Source of the DNA: Zunongwangia mangrovi
Lineage (GTDB): Bacteria > Bacteroidota > Bacteroidia > Flavobacteriales > Flavobacteriaceae
Length of the DNA: 64,000 nt
Assembly (NCBI RefSeq): GCF_900112105.1
Contig: NZ_FOKV01000001.1
Coordinates: forward strand, 930,001-994,000
Direction: 5' to 3'
A program made the position numbers and the translations under genes. Shown in pieces: positions 17,728 through 26,962 of this stretch. The notes under the pieces were generated by a model that had not been told where the DNA came from, ran no database searches, and was given only the letters and a program-made list of their open reading frames with translations. Each line of letters begins with the position of its first letter. Positions within the stretch are counted from its first letter, which is position 1.

Positions 17728-19263
17728 ATGAAAAAGCTAGGTAAAATAAATAAGATTAAAATAATCACTTTAAGCTTGTCAGCAGCCTTTATATCTTGCT
17801 CGGATGATTATCTGATTGATGAACAATACGATGGTCTGACTTCCGAAATAGTGTATTCCGATCCTACGACTGCAGCCGCAACCGTTACATCTATATATGA
17901 TGCCATGCAAATGGATATGGTAGAAGCAACTATTAAGGGTCTGAATTATCCAAATACATATTCAACACTTGATTTTTATAATATCGGGAGTGATACCTTT
18001 TTCAATACCTACGAGGTGCCTACGGATTTTGATGGTATAAACCAGTTATGGATAAAAATGTATGGCGGCATCGTTGATGCTAATAATGCTATCTATAATA
18101 TTGAAAATATGATTGAATCCGGAAATATTGAAGAAGAATATGGAAATCGACTTATAGGGGAAAGTTATGCGCTTCGAGGAATTTATTACTCAATGTTAGC
18201 ATCGAATTTTGGAGGAGTTCCTCTCGTAACTGATATTACGACCACTTCTGAAGAAAGCTTATATACCCCTCGTAGTAGCCAGAATGAGATATTTGAGCAT
18301 GTCGTTCAAGATTTACAGATGGCTATTCAATATTTGCCATGGTCGTATAATGCAGAAAATACAGGGAGGGTTACCAGAGGAGCCGCCTATGCTTATCTGG
18401 GTAATGCTTATATGTGGCTAAACGATTATAATAGTGCAATTAGTGCCTACGAAAATTTAGAAGGACGTTATACTTTAGAAAGTAATTATCTAGATATTCA
18501 TGATTATGAAAATAGAAATGGAGTTGAGTCTATCTTTGAAATTCAGATGTACTCTCCTAGCGGCGCGGCTAATTGGGGTGGTAATGATGATAATATGAAT
18601 AATTTTCAATGGTTTACAATGCCTATAGAAATCCAAACTTATGGAGGATATACTGTTCCTACGGAACAATATTATAATTCGTTTGAAGAAGGAGATTCCA
18701 GAAAGCTTGCTACACTTATTGGCCCTGGAGAGGAACATCCAGACCCTGATATTAATATATCAGAATATCCAAATATTCAGGCAAATTACGGAGGTATCAA
18801 TACTTGTGGTACCGTGGAAAATCCATGGATACAAGAAGGTCGAAGCGGCTATTATGAAGTAAAGTTCTGGAGGAACCCGTTAATTGATGCTTATGTTGGT
18901 AACATTTTTAGCGATCAAAACCTGATCCTTCTAAGATATGGACAAGTGCTCTTAAGTCTTGCTGAGGCTAATCATCGGGTAGGAAATGATGCTGCAGCTG
19001 AACAATACTTAATGCAAGTTAGAAATCGTGCGGGCTTAAATAATTTACCTTCTGGGAATATGTTAGATATAATTCTTGAAGAATATAGGCATGAATTAGG
19101 TGGAGAATTTTCTTTATGGTGGCTTTTAAGACGATCTGGTGAACATATTAGATACATTTCAGAACATTTCGGAGTGAGCATTCCTAACGGAAAAGATATT
19201 TTACCAATTCCTCAGGAACAAGTTGATGCTAACCCTAATTTAGAACAAAATCCCGGATATTAA
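17728..19263 (+). CDS. SusD/RagB-type glycan-binding lipoprotein (pair 1)
   Basis: 511 residues with lipobox SAAFISCSDD. The SusD features are the early TPR-like helices (SYALRGIYYSMLASNFGGVPLVTD) and the C-terminal signature LRYGQVLLSLAEANHRVGNDAAAEQYLMQVRNRAGL with the closing PNLEQNPGY. It forms the lid of the SusC transporter and binds glycan on the cell surface. It starts 10 bases after susC and is clearly co-transcribed. An acid-rich loop region with many Asn and Asp differs from pair 2, so the two pairs likely bind different chain forms. Confidence 0.95.
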   Translation: MKKLGKINKIKIITLSLSAAFISCSDDYLIDEQYDGLTSEIVYSDPTTAAATVTSIYDAMQMDMVEATIKGLNYPNTYSTLDFYNIGSDTFFNTYEVPTDFDGINQLWIKMYGGIVDANNAIYNIENMIESGNIEEEYGNRLIGESYALRGIYYSMLASNFGGVPLVTDITTTSEESLYTPRSSQNEIFEHVVQDLQMAIQYLPWSYNAENTGRVTRGAAYAYLGNAYMWLNDYNSAISAYENLEGRYTLESNYLDIHDYENRNGVESIFEIQMYSPSGAANWGGNDDNMNNFQWFTMPIEIQTYGGYTVPTEQYYNSFEEGDSRKLATLIGPGEEHPDPDINISEYPNIQANYGGINTCGTVENPWIQEGRSGYYEVKFWRNPLIDAYVGNIFSDQNLILLRYGQVLLSLAEANHRVGNDAAAEQYLMQVRNRAGLNNLPSGNMLDIILEEYRHELGGEFSLWWLLRRSGEHIRYISEHFGVSIPNGKDILPIPQEQVDANPNLEQNPGY

Positions 19264-19310
19264 GACTATTTGAATGGAGTTCGTTCTAGTCATATCATTT
19301 TTAGTATTCT

Positions 19311-19340
19311 ACAAAGGTTTCGATTTATCGAAACCTTTGT
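19311..19340. terminator. Perfect hairpin after susCD pair 1
   Basis: ACAAAGGTTTCGAT and ATCGAAACCTTTGT are perfect 14-base arms around TT. The T-run is weak (aattac follows). It most likely ends the first susCD transcript, or attenuates reading into pair 2. Confidence 0.65.
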
Positions 19341-19612
19341 AATTACGAAATTGTATGAACTTCTAACAAAGTGGCAGCTTGTTATAAAATGTATTCCATA
19401 TTGCCATCGCAAAATATTCAATTTTCCCCCTTATAGAATCATTTAGTTACTTGTTTATTTCATTTTGAGGAAATTTAGTACTGATAAAATCTTACTATTA
19501 ATTGAGTAAATAGTATTATTTTTAAATACGCATTCAAGTTACCTTGTCATTGTTAATTATTTAATAATTTCTCTTTATTTAAAGAATTCATCAACTAAAA
19601 CGTTATCGTAAT
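19341..19612. other. Gene-free leader of susCD pair 2
   Basis: About 270 AT-rich bases between the hairpin and the second susC. I find no clear TAnnTTTG box, ORF or RNA gene. A promoter is expected here because the hairpin isolates pair 2 from pair 1. Confidence 0.4.
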
Positions 19613-22600
19613 ATGAGTAGACTTTTACTAATAATTAAAAGATTTGAGCATTATAATTCTAAACATTTTTGCATTATTGGTTGCATGCTCTTAAGTCTGG
19701 TAGGTACGGCTCAGAAGACAGTGTCCGGAACGGTTACCGATGCTGATGGAACCGTACTAATGGGCGTAAATGTGATTGAAAAAAATACATCAAATGGAGT
19801 GACCACAGATTTTAATGGAAATTATACTATTGATGTACAGGATCAAACCGTTCTGGTTTTCAGTTTTTTAGGTTTTGAAACTAAAGAGGTGTTAGTACTC
19901 GATAAGAAGGAAGTGAATGTTAGATTATCGGAAAATCAGGAGAGCCTGGAAGAGGTGGTTGTTATTGGTTATGGGGTTCAGAAATTAAGTAATGTGAACT
20001 CTTCGGTATCTTCGGTAAAAGCAGAGGATATTCAAAATCTTTCCCAGGTTTCTGTAGATCAAATGTTACAAGGGAAAGCAGCAGGTGTAACCGTTACTAA
20101 TAATTCAGGGCAACCCGGTAGTGCGGTATCTGTAAAGATTAGAGGAACTTCTTCTCTTTCGGGAACTAATGAGCCACTGTACGTAATCGACGGTGTGCCT
20201 ATTTCTGGGGATGCTACTAATCAAAGTACCAGTGGACGTCCTGTAGCTGGAGGTAATTTTAGTAATGCGGGTAATGTTGCTGTTAGTCCTCTTTCATCAA
20301 TTAATCCTAATGATATTGAATCTATAGATATACTAAAGGATGCTTCTGCTACTGCAATCTATGGTTCCAGAGGCGCTAACGGGGTGGTTATTATCACTAC
20401 AAAATCTGGGAAAAGTGGGAAAGGTCGTCTAACCTTAGATTCATATGTTTCTTTTCAAGAGCAAAGCAAGTTTTTAGATGTCATGAATCTGCGAGAATAT
20501 GCTGTTTTACAGAATGATCTTGCCGAAACTTATGGCATAAGCCCACGTATAGAATTTGCCAGGCCACAATTGTTAGGTGATGGTACTAACTGGCAGGATG
20601 AAATTTATCAGACTGCGATGTTTGAAAATTATCAGGTATCTTTTGGTGGGGGAAAGGAAAATGTGAATTACTATATTTCAGGAGGATACACCAATCAGGA
20701 AGGAACTGTAATTGGTTCGGCTTTTAAACGATATACCTTTTTAACCAATTTGGACGCAAAATTAAAAGACTGGTTAAAAGTGGGGGTAAATATCAATAGC
20801 GGTTTTACTGACCAGGATATTACCTTAAACGGTCAGCAAAACGGTATTATTAGCACTTCTTTATTAAGCACACCAGACGTTGCGGTGAGAAACCTGGACG
20901 GCTCTTATGCAGGTCCACCGGAAGATGGTAATCTGGGGTCTTTTATTAACCCAGTAGCCTCAGCACTTTTAAGGACCAATCAATTGGATACGAAAAATTT
21001 TTATGGAAATGTATTTGCTGAAATAAACTTGTTCAAAGGCCTTAAGTACAGATTCGAATTAGGTGGTAATGCTAGTTTTAATAATAACAAACAATTTAAT
21101 CCAACCTACCAGTGGGGAAGTGCTATCAACGATCGGGCAACTCTAGATGTGCGTAACCAGGATTCCTATTCCTTGAATGTGAAAAACTTGCTTACCTATT
21201 CTAGAAGTTTCGATAAGCATAATGTTACCTTGCTTTTAGGACAGGAAGCGAACGATGCACACTGGAAAGGTTTAAGCGTTCAGGGTGCTGGTTTTGTAAG
21301 CAATAATCTACCGGAGCTAAGCGTGTCCGACCCCGATGAATTTATTTATCAGGATCAATATAAAGGAAGCCAGGCACTATATTCCTATTTTACCAGACTT
21401 ATTTATGACTTTAATAATAAGTATAGTCTTACTGCTTCGTTTAGGGCAGATGGTTCTTCCAAATTTGCGAAAGAAAATAAATGGGGATATTTCCCAGCTG
21501 TATCGGGGTCCTGGAATATTTCAAATGAAGATTTTATGGAGAATATCAATGAACACTTAAATAATCTTAGGATTAAAGTAGGCTATGGGGAAACCGGTAA
21601 TCAGCAGATAGGAAACTATCTTTACGGTTCCACAATTAACGCCGTACCTACCGGATTAGGACAAGGCTTCCTCGTTAGTAATATAGATAATCCCGATCTG
21701 CAATGGGAAACATCCAAACAAACAAACATCGGGCTGGATTTCTCTCTTTTTGAGAATAGTTTGTCAACTACTGTCGAGGTATATAATAAAACTTCAGAAA
21801 ACTTTCTTTACCAGGCGCCACTGCCACTATATTTAACTGGCGGTCAGGGTTACGAAGGCGGTGTGGCTGCTCCTTATATCAATATTGGAGAGATGGAGAA
21901 CAAAGGGATTGATGTTACCGTAAAATATAATAAAAATTTCGGAGATTTCAGCTGGAATTCTTCTCTAGTATTATCTAAATATAATAACGAAGTTGTTTCA
22001 GTGTATAGCGGTGCAAGTATTCAAAAATCCGTAGCTTTTAACGATTATACTACTGGGATAGTAACTAATACGACTTCGGGAAGACCTATCGGCCAGTTTT
22101 ATGGGTTGGAAACCAGGCGGATTATTAGGACAGAGGAGGAGCTAGCCCAGGCGCCGCAGACGTTTTTTGGTACCTCTGCCCAAACTTCACAGCTAGGGGA
22201 TATTGAATACGTAGATCAAAACGGGGACGGTTTTATAGATGATTCTGATTTAACTTTTATAGGAAACCCTAACCCGGATTTCACATACGGTTTCACCAAT
22301 AAATTTAATTATATGGGATTCGAACTTTCCGTTTTCTTACAGGGAACGGTAGGTAACGAAATCTTAAATCTTACGCGTAGAGCAACAACCTTAAATACCA
22401 ACCTGTATCAAAATCAACTTGCTGAAGCTATAGATTTCTGGAGTCCGGATAATATAGATGGCGAACTTCCAAGACCTGTAGGTTCGCTAGGCCATCCTAA
22501 CATCAGGGTGTCCGACCGGTATGTCGAGGACGGTACCTACTTACGTATTCAGAATCTTACTTTCGGGTATACACTACCCACTGAAGTCGTAAACAAATTT

Positions 22601-22777
22601 TACCTGTCTAAATTAAGGATCTACACTAGTGCACAAAACCTGCTGACGTTTACAGATTATAGCGGGTACGATCCAGAAGTTGGTGCCTTTAACCAGGATG
22701 CGTTGCTTAACGGAGTAGACAATGGAAGGTATCCAACACCGCGAACCATAACCCTTGGGGTAAATGTTGAATTTTAA
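19613..22777 (+). CDS. SusC/RagA-type TonB-linked outer-membrane transporter (pair 2)
   Basis: 1054 residues. The signal segment is CIIGCMLLSLVGTAQ, preceded by about 20 residues that may not be translated (an internal ATG at the start of MLLSLVG is possible). The carboxypeptidase-like domain (KTVSGTVTDADGTVLMGVNV), plug (EEVVVIGYGVQKLSNVNSSVS, LYVIDGVPISGD, DILKDASATAIYGSRGANGVVII) and barrel ending GVNVEF are complete. It shares fold but only moderate sequence with pair 1, so it is not a recent duplicate. Its codons use more G and C than pair 1, in line with a different origin. Substrate probably a longer or differently decorated mannan fragment (inference). Confidence 0.95.
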   Translation: MSRLLLIIKRFEHYNSKHFCIIGCMLLSLVGTAQKTVSGTVTDADGTVLMGVNVIEKNTSNGVTTDFNGNYTIDVQDQTVLVFSFLGFETKEVLVLDKKEVNVRLSENQESLEEVVVIGYGVQKLSNVNSSVSSVKAEDIQNLSQVSVDQMLQGKAAGVTVTNNSGQPGSAVSVKIRGTSSLSGTNEPLYVIDGVPISGDATNQSTSGRPVAGGNFSNAGNVAVSPLSSINPNDIESIDILKDASATAIYGSRGANGVVIITTKSGKSGKGRLTLDSYVSFQEQSKFLDVMNLREYAVLQNDLAETYGISPRIEFARPQLLGDGTNWQDEIYQTAMFENYQVSFGGGKENVNYYISGGYTNQEGTVIGSAFKRYTFLTNLDAKLKDWLKVGVNINSGFTDQDITLNGQQNGIISTSLLSTPDVAVRNLDGSYAGPPEDGNLGSFINPVASALLRTNQLDTKNFYGNVFAEINLFKGLKYRFELGGNASFNNNKQFNPTYQWGSAINDRATLDVRNQDSYSLNVKNLLTYSRSFDKHNVTLLLGQEANDAHWKGLSVQGAGFVSNNLPELSVSDPDEFIYQDQYKGSQALYSYFTRLIYDFNNKYSLTASFRADGSSKFAKENKWGYFPAVSGSWNISNEDFMENINEHLNNLRIKVGYGETGNQQIGNYLYGSTINAVPTGLGQGFLVSNIDNPDLQWETSKQTNIGLDFSLFENSLSTTVEVYNKTSENFLYQAPLPLYLTGGQGYEGGVAAPYINIGEMENKGIDVTVKYNKNFGDFSWNSSLVLSKYNNEVVSVYSGASIQKSVAFNDYTTGIVTNTTSGRPIGQFYGLETRRIIRTEEELAQAPQTFFGTSAQTSQLGDIEYVDQNGDGFIDDSDLTFIGNPNPDFTYGFTNKFNYMGFELSVFLQGTVGNEILNLTRRATTLNTNLYQNQLAEAIDFWSPDNIDGELPRPVGSLGHPNIRVSDRYVEDGTYLRIQNLTFGYTLPTEVVNKFYLSKLRIYTSAQNLLTFTDYSGYDPEVGAFNQDALLNGVDNGRYPTPRTITLGVNVEF

Positions 22778-22787
22778 TAATGAGAAT

Positions 22788-24329
22788 ATGAAAAAGTTTT
22801 ATAGTAATTATAGCATACTATTAGCAATAATTTTAATGGGATTTTCTTCCTGTTCTGATGAATTCCTAGAAAGACCGCCTGAAGACACCTATAGTTTAGA
22901 CGAATTTTATAGCACTAACGAGCAGGTCGAAGCCAGTACCAATGCCTTATATGGGAAAACATGGTTTTTTCTTCATAACAAAACCCTGTATGCGATTGCT
23001 GAAGTGGGTGGCGGTAATGCTTTTACCTACTCTAGTGATGTGAATGGATTAAGGTTGTTGAATATTACTTCTACAGATCCTGTTTTAACAGATGCCTGGA
23101 AATCTTGTTTCGCCACCGTGGCGCAATCCAATTCCCTTATTAACTTGTTACCTTCGCGGGTGGGGAACGAAGTAAACGAGGAGGTGTTAAACAATACCCT
23201 TGGCGAAGCACATTTTATGAGGGCCCTTTCTTATTTTTATTTGGTACGCCTATGGAGGGCAGTTCCTATTATAGAAAATAATGCCGCACATGTAAATGAA
23301 CCTCAACTAAATACAAATCCTGAAGAAGATATCTATCGTTTTATAGAATCCGATCTTAATTATGCTATCGAGAATTTGTATGCCAAAACCAGAGGTAGTA
23401 ATTACGAGGCCAATGGTCATGTTTCGAAAGGTTCTGCCAGGGCCTTGCTAGCAAAGGTACTATTGTACCAGGAAAAGTATGATGAGGCCAGGGCGATGGC
23501 AGAACAGGTAATCAATAGTGGAGAGTTCAAATTATTTGGTGGTGAACAACTGCCTAATCAGTCCTTCGGTGATCTCTATAAAATAGCAAATAATAATAAC
23601 GAAGAATCTATTGTCGCTTGGCAATGGACTTTGGGTAACTACTTTACTGGGAATTACCTAAATACGATGTTTGCTTATTCCTCCATAATTAATAATTCGA
23701 CTTATGGTGGTACTTTTGCACCTTCTCAGGATTTGCTCGATGCTTTCGAGCCGGGGGATTTAAGGCGTAAACAAACGGTGATGCTTCCCGGTGATTATTA
23801 TCCTGATTTGCCATCTGCTAACGGTCCGGATTTTACAGTTCCCGATGATATTGATCCACAAAATGCCGGGGCGGGTATCAAAAAATATGTAGTAGGTAAA
23901 AATGGGATAACCGATGGTAACGGAGGAAGTCCTAACAACACTTATATCATGCGTTACGGCGAGCTGTTTTTAATACATGCCGAAGCCATATTGGCGGGAG
24001 CTCAAAGTACGGCTGACCCGGCAGCCTTGGAATCTTATAATACAATAAGAGAAAGGGCGGGCTTGCAGCCGGTAAATTCTTTCACTTTTGACGATTTATT
24101 GCACGAGCGAAGGATCGAACTTGCTTTTGAAGGAGACTACTGGTTTGATCTTGGCAGGATTTCTCCTCAGAAAGCAGTTGAGATTGTTGCGGCACAAAAC
24201 CGCGGAGATGAGGATAATCCAGAATATGCAGATCCTAGACCGACAGATTTTATACTTCCTTATCCTTCTTCAGAACTTATTTTAAATCCCAAGTTGGGAC
24301 AGGATCCCGTACCTTATAATTTTGATTAA
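22788..24329 (+). CDS. SusD/RagB-type glycan-binding lipoprotein (pair 2)
   Basis: 513 residues from the ATG at 22788. An earlier in-frame ATG at 22764 overlaps susC and would add eight polar residues before the signal peptide, so it is unlikely. The lipobox is LMGFSSC followed by DEFLERPPEDTYSLDEFY, a typical SusD opening. TPR-like helices (GEAHFMRALSYFYLVRLWRAVPII) and the C-terminal YGELFLIHAEAI...YNTIRERAGLQPV and LNPKLGQDP complete the fold. It begins 10 bases after the partner susC stop. Confidence 0.95.
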   Translation: MKKFYSNYSILLAIILMGFSSCSDEFLERPPEDTYSLDEFYSTNEQVEASTNALYGKTWFFLHNKTLYAIAEVGGGNAFTYSSDVNGLRLLNITSTDPVLTDAWKSCFATVAQSNSLINLLPSRVGNEVNEEVLNNTLGEAHFMRALSYFYLVRLWRAVPIIENNAAHVNEPQLNTNPEEDIYRFIESDLNYAIENLYAKTRGSNYEANGHVSKGSARALLAKVLLYQEKYDEARAMAEQVINSGEFKLFGGEQLPNQSFGDLYKIANNNNEESIVAWQWTLGNYFTGNYLNTMFAYSSIINNSTYGGTFAPSQDLLDAFEPGDLRRKQTVMLPGDYYPDLPSANGPDFTVPDDIDPQNAGAGIKKYVVGKNGITDGNGGSPNNTYIMRYGELFLIHAEAILAGAQSTADPAALESYNTIRERAGLQPVNSFTFDDLLHERRIELAFEGDYWFDLGRISPQKAVEIVAAQNRGDEDNPEYADPRPTDFILPYPSSELILNPKLGQDPVPYNFD

Positions 24330-24341
24330 AATAATTTTATT

Positions 24342-25376
24342 ATGAAACATATAAAAATATTATATAAAGTAACCATACTGGTCTTTGTTGCCGGATTAAT
24401 GTTTACTTCTTGCGATAATGAGGATGATAGTAACGGATCTTCAGAATTAATAGTGGAAAGTATCAGTTTTGCTGAAAACGACTCTCTGGTAAATACTGGG
24501 TATGCTAATAATATGTATATCATTAGAGGGGAAGGTTTTAGTGATTTAAGAAAAATTTATTTTAATGAGACCGATACCTATTTTAACCCCACTTTAGTTA
24601 CTGATCAGGTAATTTTTGTAACCATAGCAGACGGCACACCTTTTAGAGGAGAGAATAATAACCTTGTTTTACAAACCAGTGATAATTCTGTTACTTATGA
24701 ATTTCCTATAGGTGCACCGCCCCCAAGCATTACAGGCTTTAATCCTTTAGCCGGCGGAGCAGGAGATATTGTTACCATAGAGGGAGAGGTGTTTGACGAT
24801 TTAATTGAAGTGCGGTTTGGAGATATTCCTGCGGAAGTGGTTTCTTCTACAACTACAGAAATTAAAGTAAGAGTGCCTGAAGGCGTGGTGCAAGCCCCTA
24901 TATTCGTGGAGACCGAAGGAGGGATTACCCGGGCCACTCAAACATTTGGATTCAAATATCTTATTTATGATGATTCTCTGGACAATAGCTGGTGGATAGG
25001 CGGCTGGGACGGTACCCAAGACTTTGAAAATACCGAACAGGTACGTAGGGGTGACTTTGCTATTAAAAGAACCTACACCGGTGCTTATTCTGGTTTCCAA
25101 ATAGGTAATGGTACCGGGGAACTATCGGTTAGCGATTACCAGGCTATAAAGATGTCTATTTATACAACTTCCGGCGGACAAAATGTTCAGTTGGTTATCA
25201 ATAGTAATTATGATGCACCTTATGTGATATCGCTTACCCAGGGAGAATGGACGAATATTACCGTTCCTTTTGAAGAGCTGGGATCACCATCGGGTACTAT
25301 CAATGAAATAGTTGTGCAAGAGATTAGCGGTAACGCCCCTGTAGTGATTTACATAGATGACATAGGTTTAATATAA
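24342..25376 (+). CDS. Surface glycan-binding lipoprotein with IPT/TIG domains
   Basis: 344 residues with lipobox LMFTSCDN. Two IPT/TIG-like beta domains are visible, at about 30-125 and 125-210 (PSITGFNPLAGGAGDIVTIEGEVF...IEVRFGDIPAEVVSSTTTEIKVRVPEGV). A C-terminal beta-sandwich of carbohydrate-binding type follows (WWIGGWDG, GDFAIKRTYTGAYSGFQIG, VVIYIDDIGLI). It holds the SusE/SGBP position 12 bases after susD and should help hold polysaccharide at the cell surface. It is not an enzyme by any motif I can see. The binding target is inferred from the locus. Confidence 0.85.
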   Translation: MKHIKILYKVTILVFVAGLMFTSCDNEDDSNGSSELIVESISFAENDSLVNTGYANNMYIIRGEGFSDLRKIYFNETDTYFNPTLVTDQVIFVTIADGTPFRGENNNLVLQTSDNSVTYEFPIGAPPPSITGFNPLAGGAGDIVTIEGEVFDDLIEVRFGDIPAEVVSSTTTEIKVRVPEGVVQAPIFVETEGGITRATQTFGFKYLIYDDSLDNSWWIGGWDGTQDFENTEQVRRGDFAIKRTYTGAYSGFQIGNGTGELSVSDYQAIKMSIYTTSGGQNVQLVINSNYDAPYVISLTQGEWTNITVPFEELGSPSGTINEIVVQEISGNAPVVIYIDDIGLI

Positions 25377-25408
25377 TAATATAAGTTGTTGAAATATCAC
25401 TGTTTTAA

Positions 25409-25440
25409 AAGGCCGGTAAGTTTATTACTGGCCTTCTTTA
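25409..25440 (+). terminator. Terminator of the second susCD-SGBP operon
   Basis: AAGGCCGGTAA and TTACTGGCCTT (one G-T wobble) form an 11-base stem with five-base loop, followed by TCTTTATT. It lies 32 bases after the SGBP stop codon. Confidence 0.8.
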
Positions 25441-25950
25441 TTCGTTAAACTGGAATATCTCAAAATTTATAAGTATCAGGGGAAAATGAAGAAGAATATT
25501 ATTTATGAATCCAATACCGAAAAGCTTTAATCTCCTATGCTAATCTTCCGCAAATGACTTTTTAGTTTCGCCACTTGGTTATAAATAGTATTTGAAAACT
25601 TCCGATTTCGCCCTTAATTCAATATATTTTAATCCATTGAACTAAAATTGATAGTAATTATTAGAGGTCTTTTTTTACTAATCATAATTTTTATGAAAAA
25701 TAATCCTAGAGAAAACCAATTTAATGTATCTGGAATTTGCCTTTAGTTTCACAATTATATAGTATTGACTTCTGATTGTGTGTTTTTTATCTTTTCTGAA
25801 GCTTAAATAGTAAAGTTTTAATAAAGTTTATCGGAATGTTGATATCAATAACCCAAAAGATCAACCCTATAATTTCTAAAATCATGTGGTAAGAGGCCTT
25901 GATATTGTTATATTTTTTCAATTTAAAGCAGCATTTTAATTGATAGGAAT
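25441..25950. other. 510-base gene-free AT-rich stretch
   Basis: Between the SGBP terminator and the convergent GH26 gene. I see no ORF, RNA gene or repeat. An unusually long empty gap between convergent genes may be a remnant of a lost gene or a seam from recombination. Confidence 0.4.
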
Positions 25951-26949
25951 TTAAAATTTTAAGGATATTTCATTTCTATTAATCGTTTTATGAAAATCAA
26001 AGACATTTTGTACCCTTTCGTTGGTATTCGCCGTTTCTATCCAGTCAGACCAGACCATAAACCAAGACCATTTTGGTTGTCTTTCTAGAATATTTGTTTT
26101 CGGCAATTGCCCTACTTCTCCCAATGCGATAGGCTTTCCATCAGCGAGTTTTAAGAGGCTTTCGTAATCTTTTTGCTCATAATCATAGTGATAAACATCG
26201 GTAGCCAGTATGTCAACAAATTCTTTTCCAGGGTAAAAGTCTTTGTAAGCATAAGCTTCGTCGTAAGGAATATCCCTGGGACCATTTGCATTCCACACCC
26301 AGATTAAGTTATTAATTTTGTGCACTGTGGTTAGACGATGGTAGAGCATTTTCCATAGTTTTTGATATCCATTTTTTCCCGGTTGGTTTCCCCACCAAAA
26401 CCACACACCATTCATTTCGTGATAAGGTCGCCATAGTACCGGAATATTCGCTTTTTGCAATTTATTCAATGTTTTGGCGATCGTATCTACCTGCGCTTTC
26501 CATCGCTTATTTATGGCGGTTCCATCGGTAATAAGCGCCTTCCATTGTTCCTGTGAAAAGTCATTTTGCACACTACTGCTCCATCCATATGGAGCCTCGT
26601 CTATAGGTCGACCAACATGCCACATCAAGGTTATAATTGCACCTTCTTTGTGTTTTTTCTTAGCTTCTCTAACTATTCGTTCCCCAGGATTATTTTCCCG
26701 GTTCCAGTAAAGATCGGTTCCCCAAACCGCGGGATATTTGCCAGAGATATTTTCGGCGATATTGTAAAAATGATCGGGTTCTTCGTTATAACTATGTTGT
26801 CCTGAAAGTATGTTTTGATCAAGGTTATAGATAAAGGATAGTAATTTTTGCGCTTCTATACTTGCATCTTTATTTACCGGTTGCTGCGCGTAGCTATAAG
26901 TGGTAAATAATATTGCAGTCATTAGAAAATAATATGGGTTTATCATCAT
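25951..26949 (-). CDS. GH26 endo-beta-1,4-mannanase (secreted)
   Basis: 332 residues with a signal peptide (FLMTAILFTTYSYAQ). The GH26 barrel shows VWGTDLYW, IITLMWHVGRP, the acid/base Glu178 in LWRPYHEMNG, WFWWG of the substrate cleft and the nucleophile Glu278 in ALGEVG. It cuts internal beta-1,4-mannosyl bonds. It lacks a lipobox, so it is periplasmic or released, unlike the lipoprotein GH26 at 34502. It starts 13 bases after the GH9 stop codon on the same strand, giving a GH9-GH26 operon suited to glucomannan. Confidence 0.93.
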   Translation of the reverse strand: MMINPYYFLMTAILFTTYSYAQQPVNKDASIEAQKLLSFIYNLDQNILSGQHSYNEEPDHFYNIAENISGKYPAVWGTDLYWNRENNPGERIVREAKKKHKEGAIITLMWHVGRPIDEAPYGWSSSVQNDFSQEQWKALITDGTAINKRWKAQVDTIAKTLNKLQKANIPVLWRPYHEMNGVWFWWGNQPGKNGYQKLWKMLYHRLTTVHKINNLIWVWNANGPRDIPYDEAYAYKDFYPGKEFVDILATDVYHYDYEQKDYESLLKLADGKPIALGEVGQLPKTNILERQPKWSWFMVWSDWIETANTNERVQNVFDFHKTINRNEISLKF

Positions 26950-26962
26950 TAATTTTTTTGAA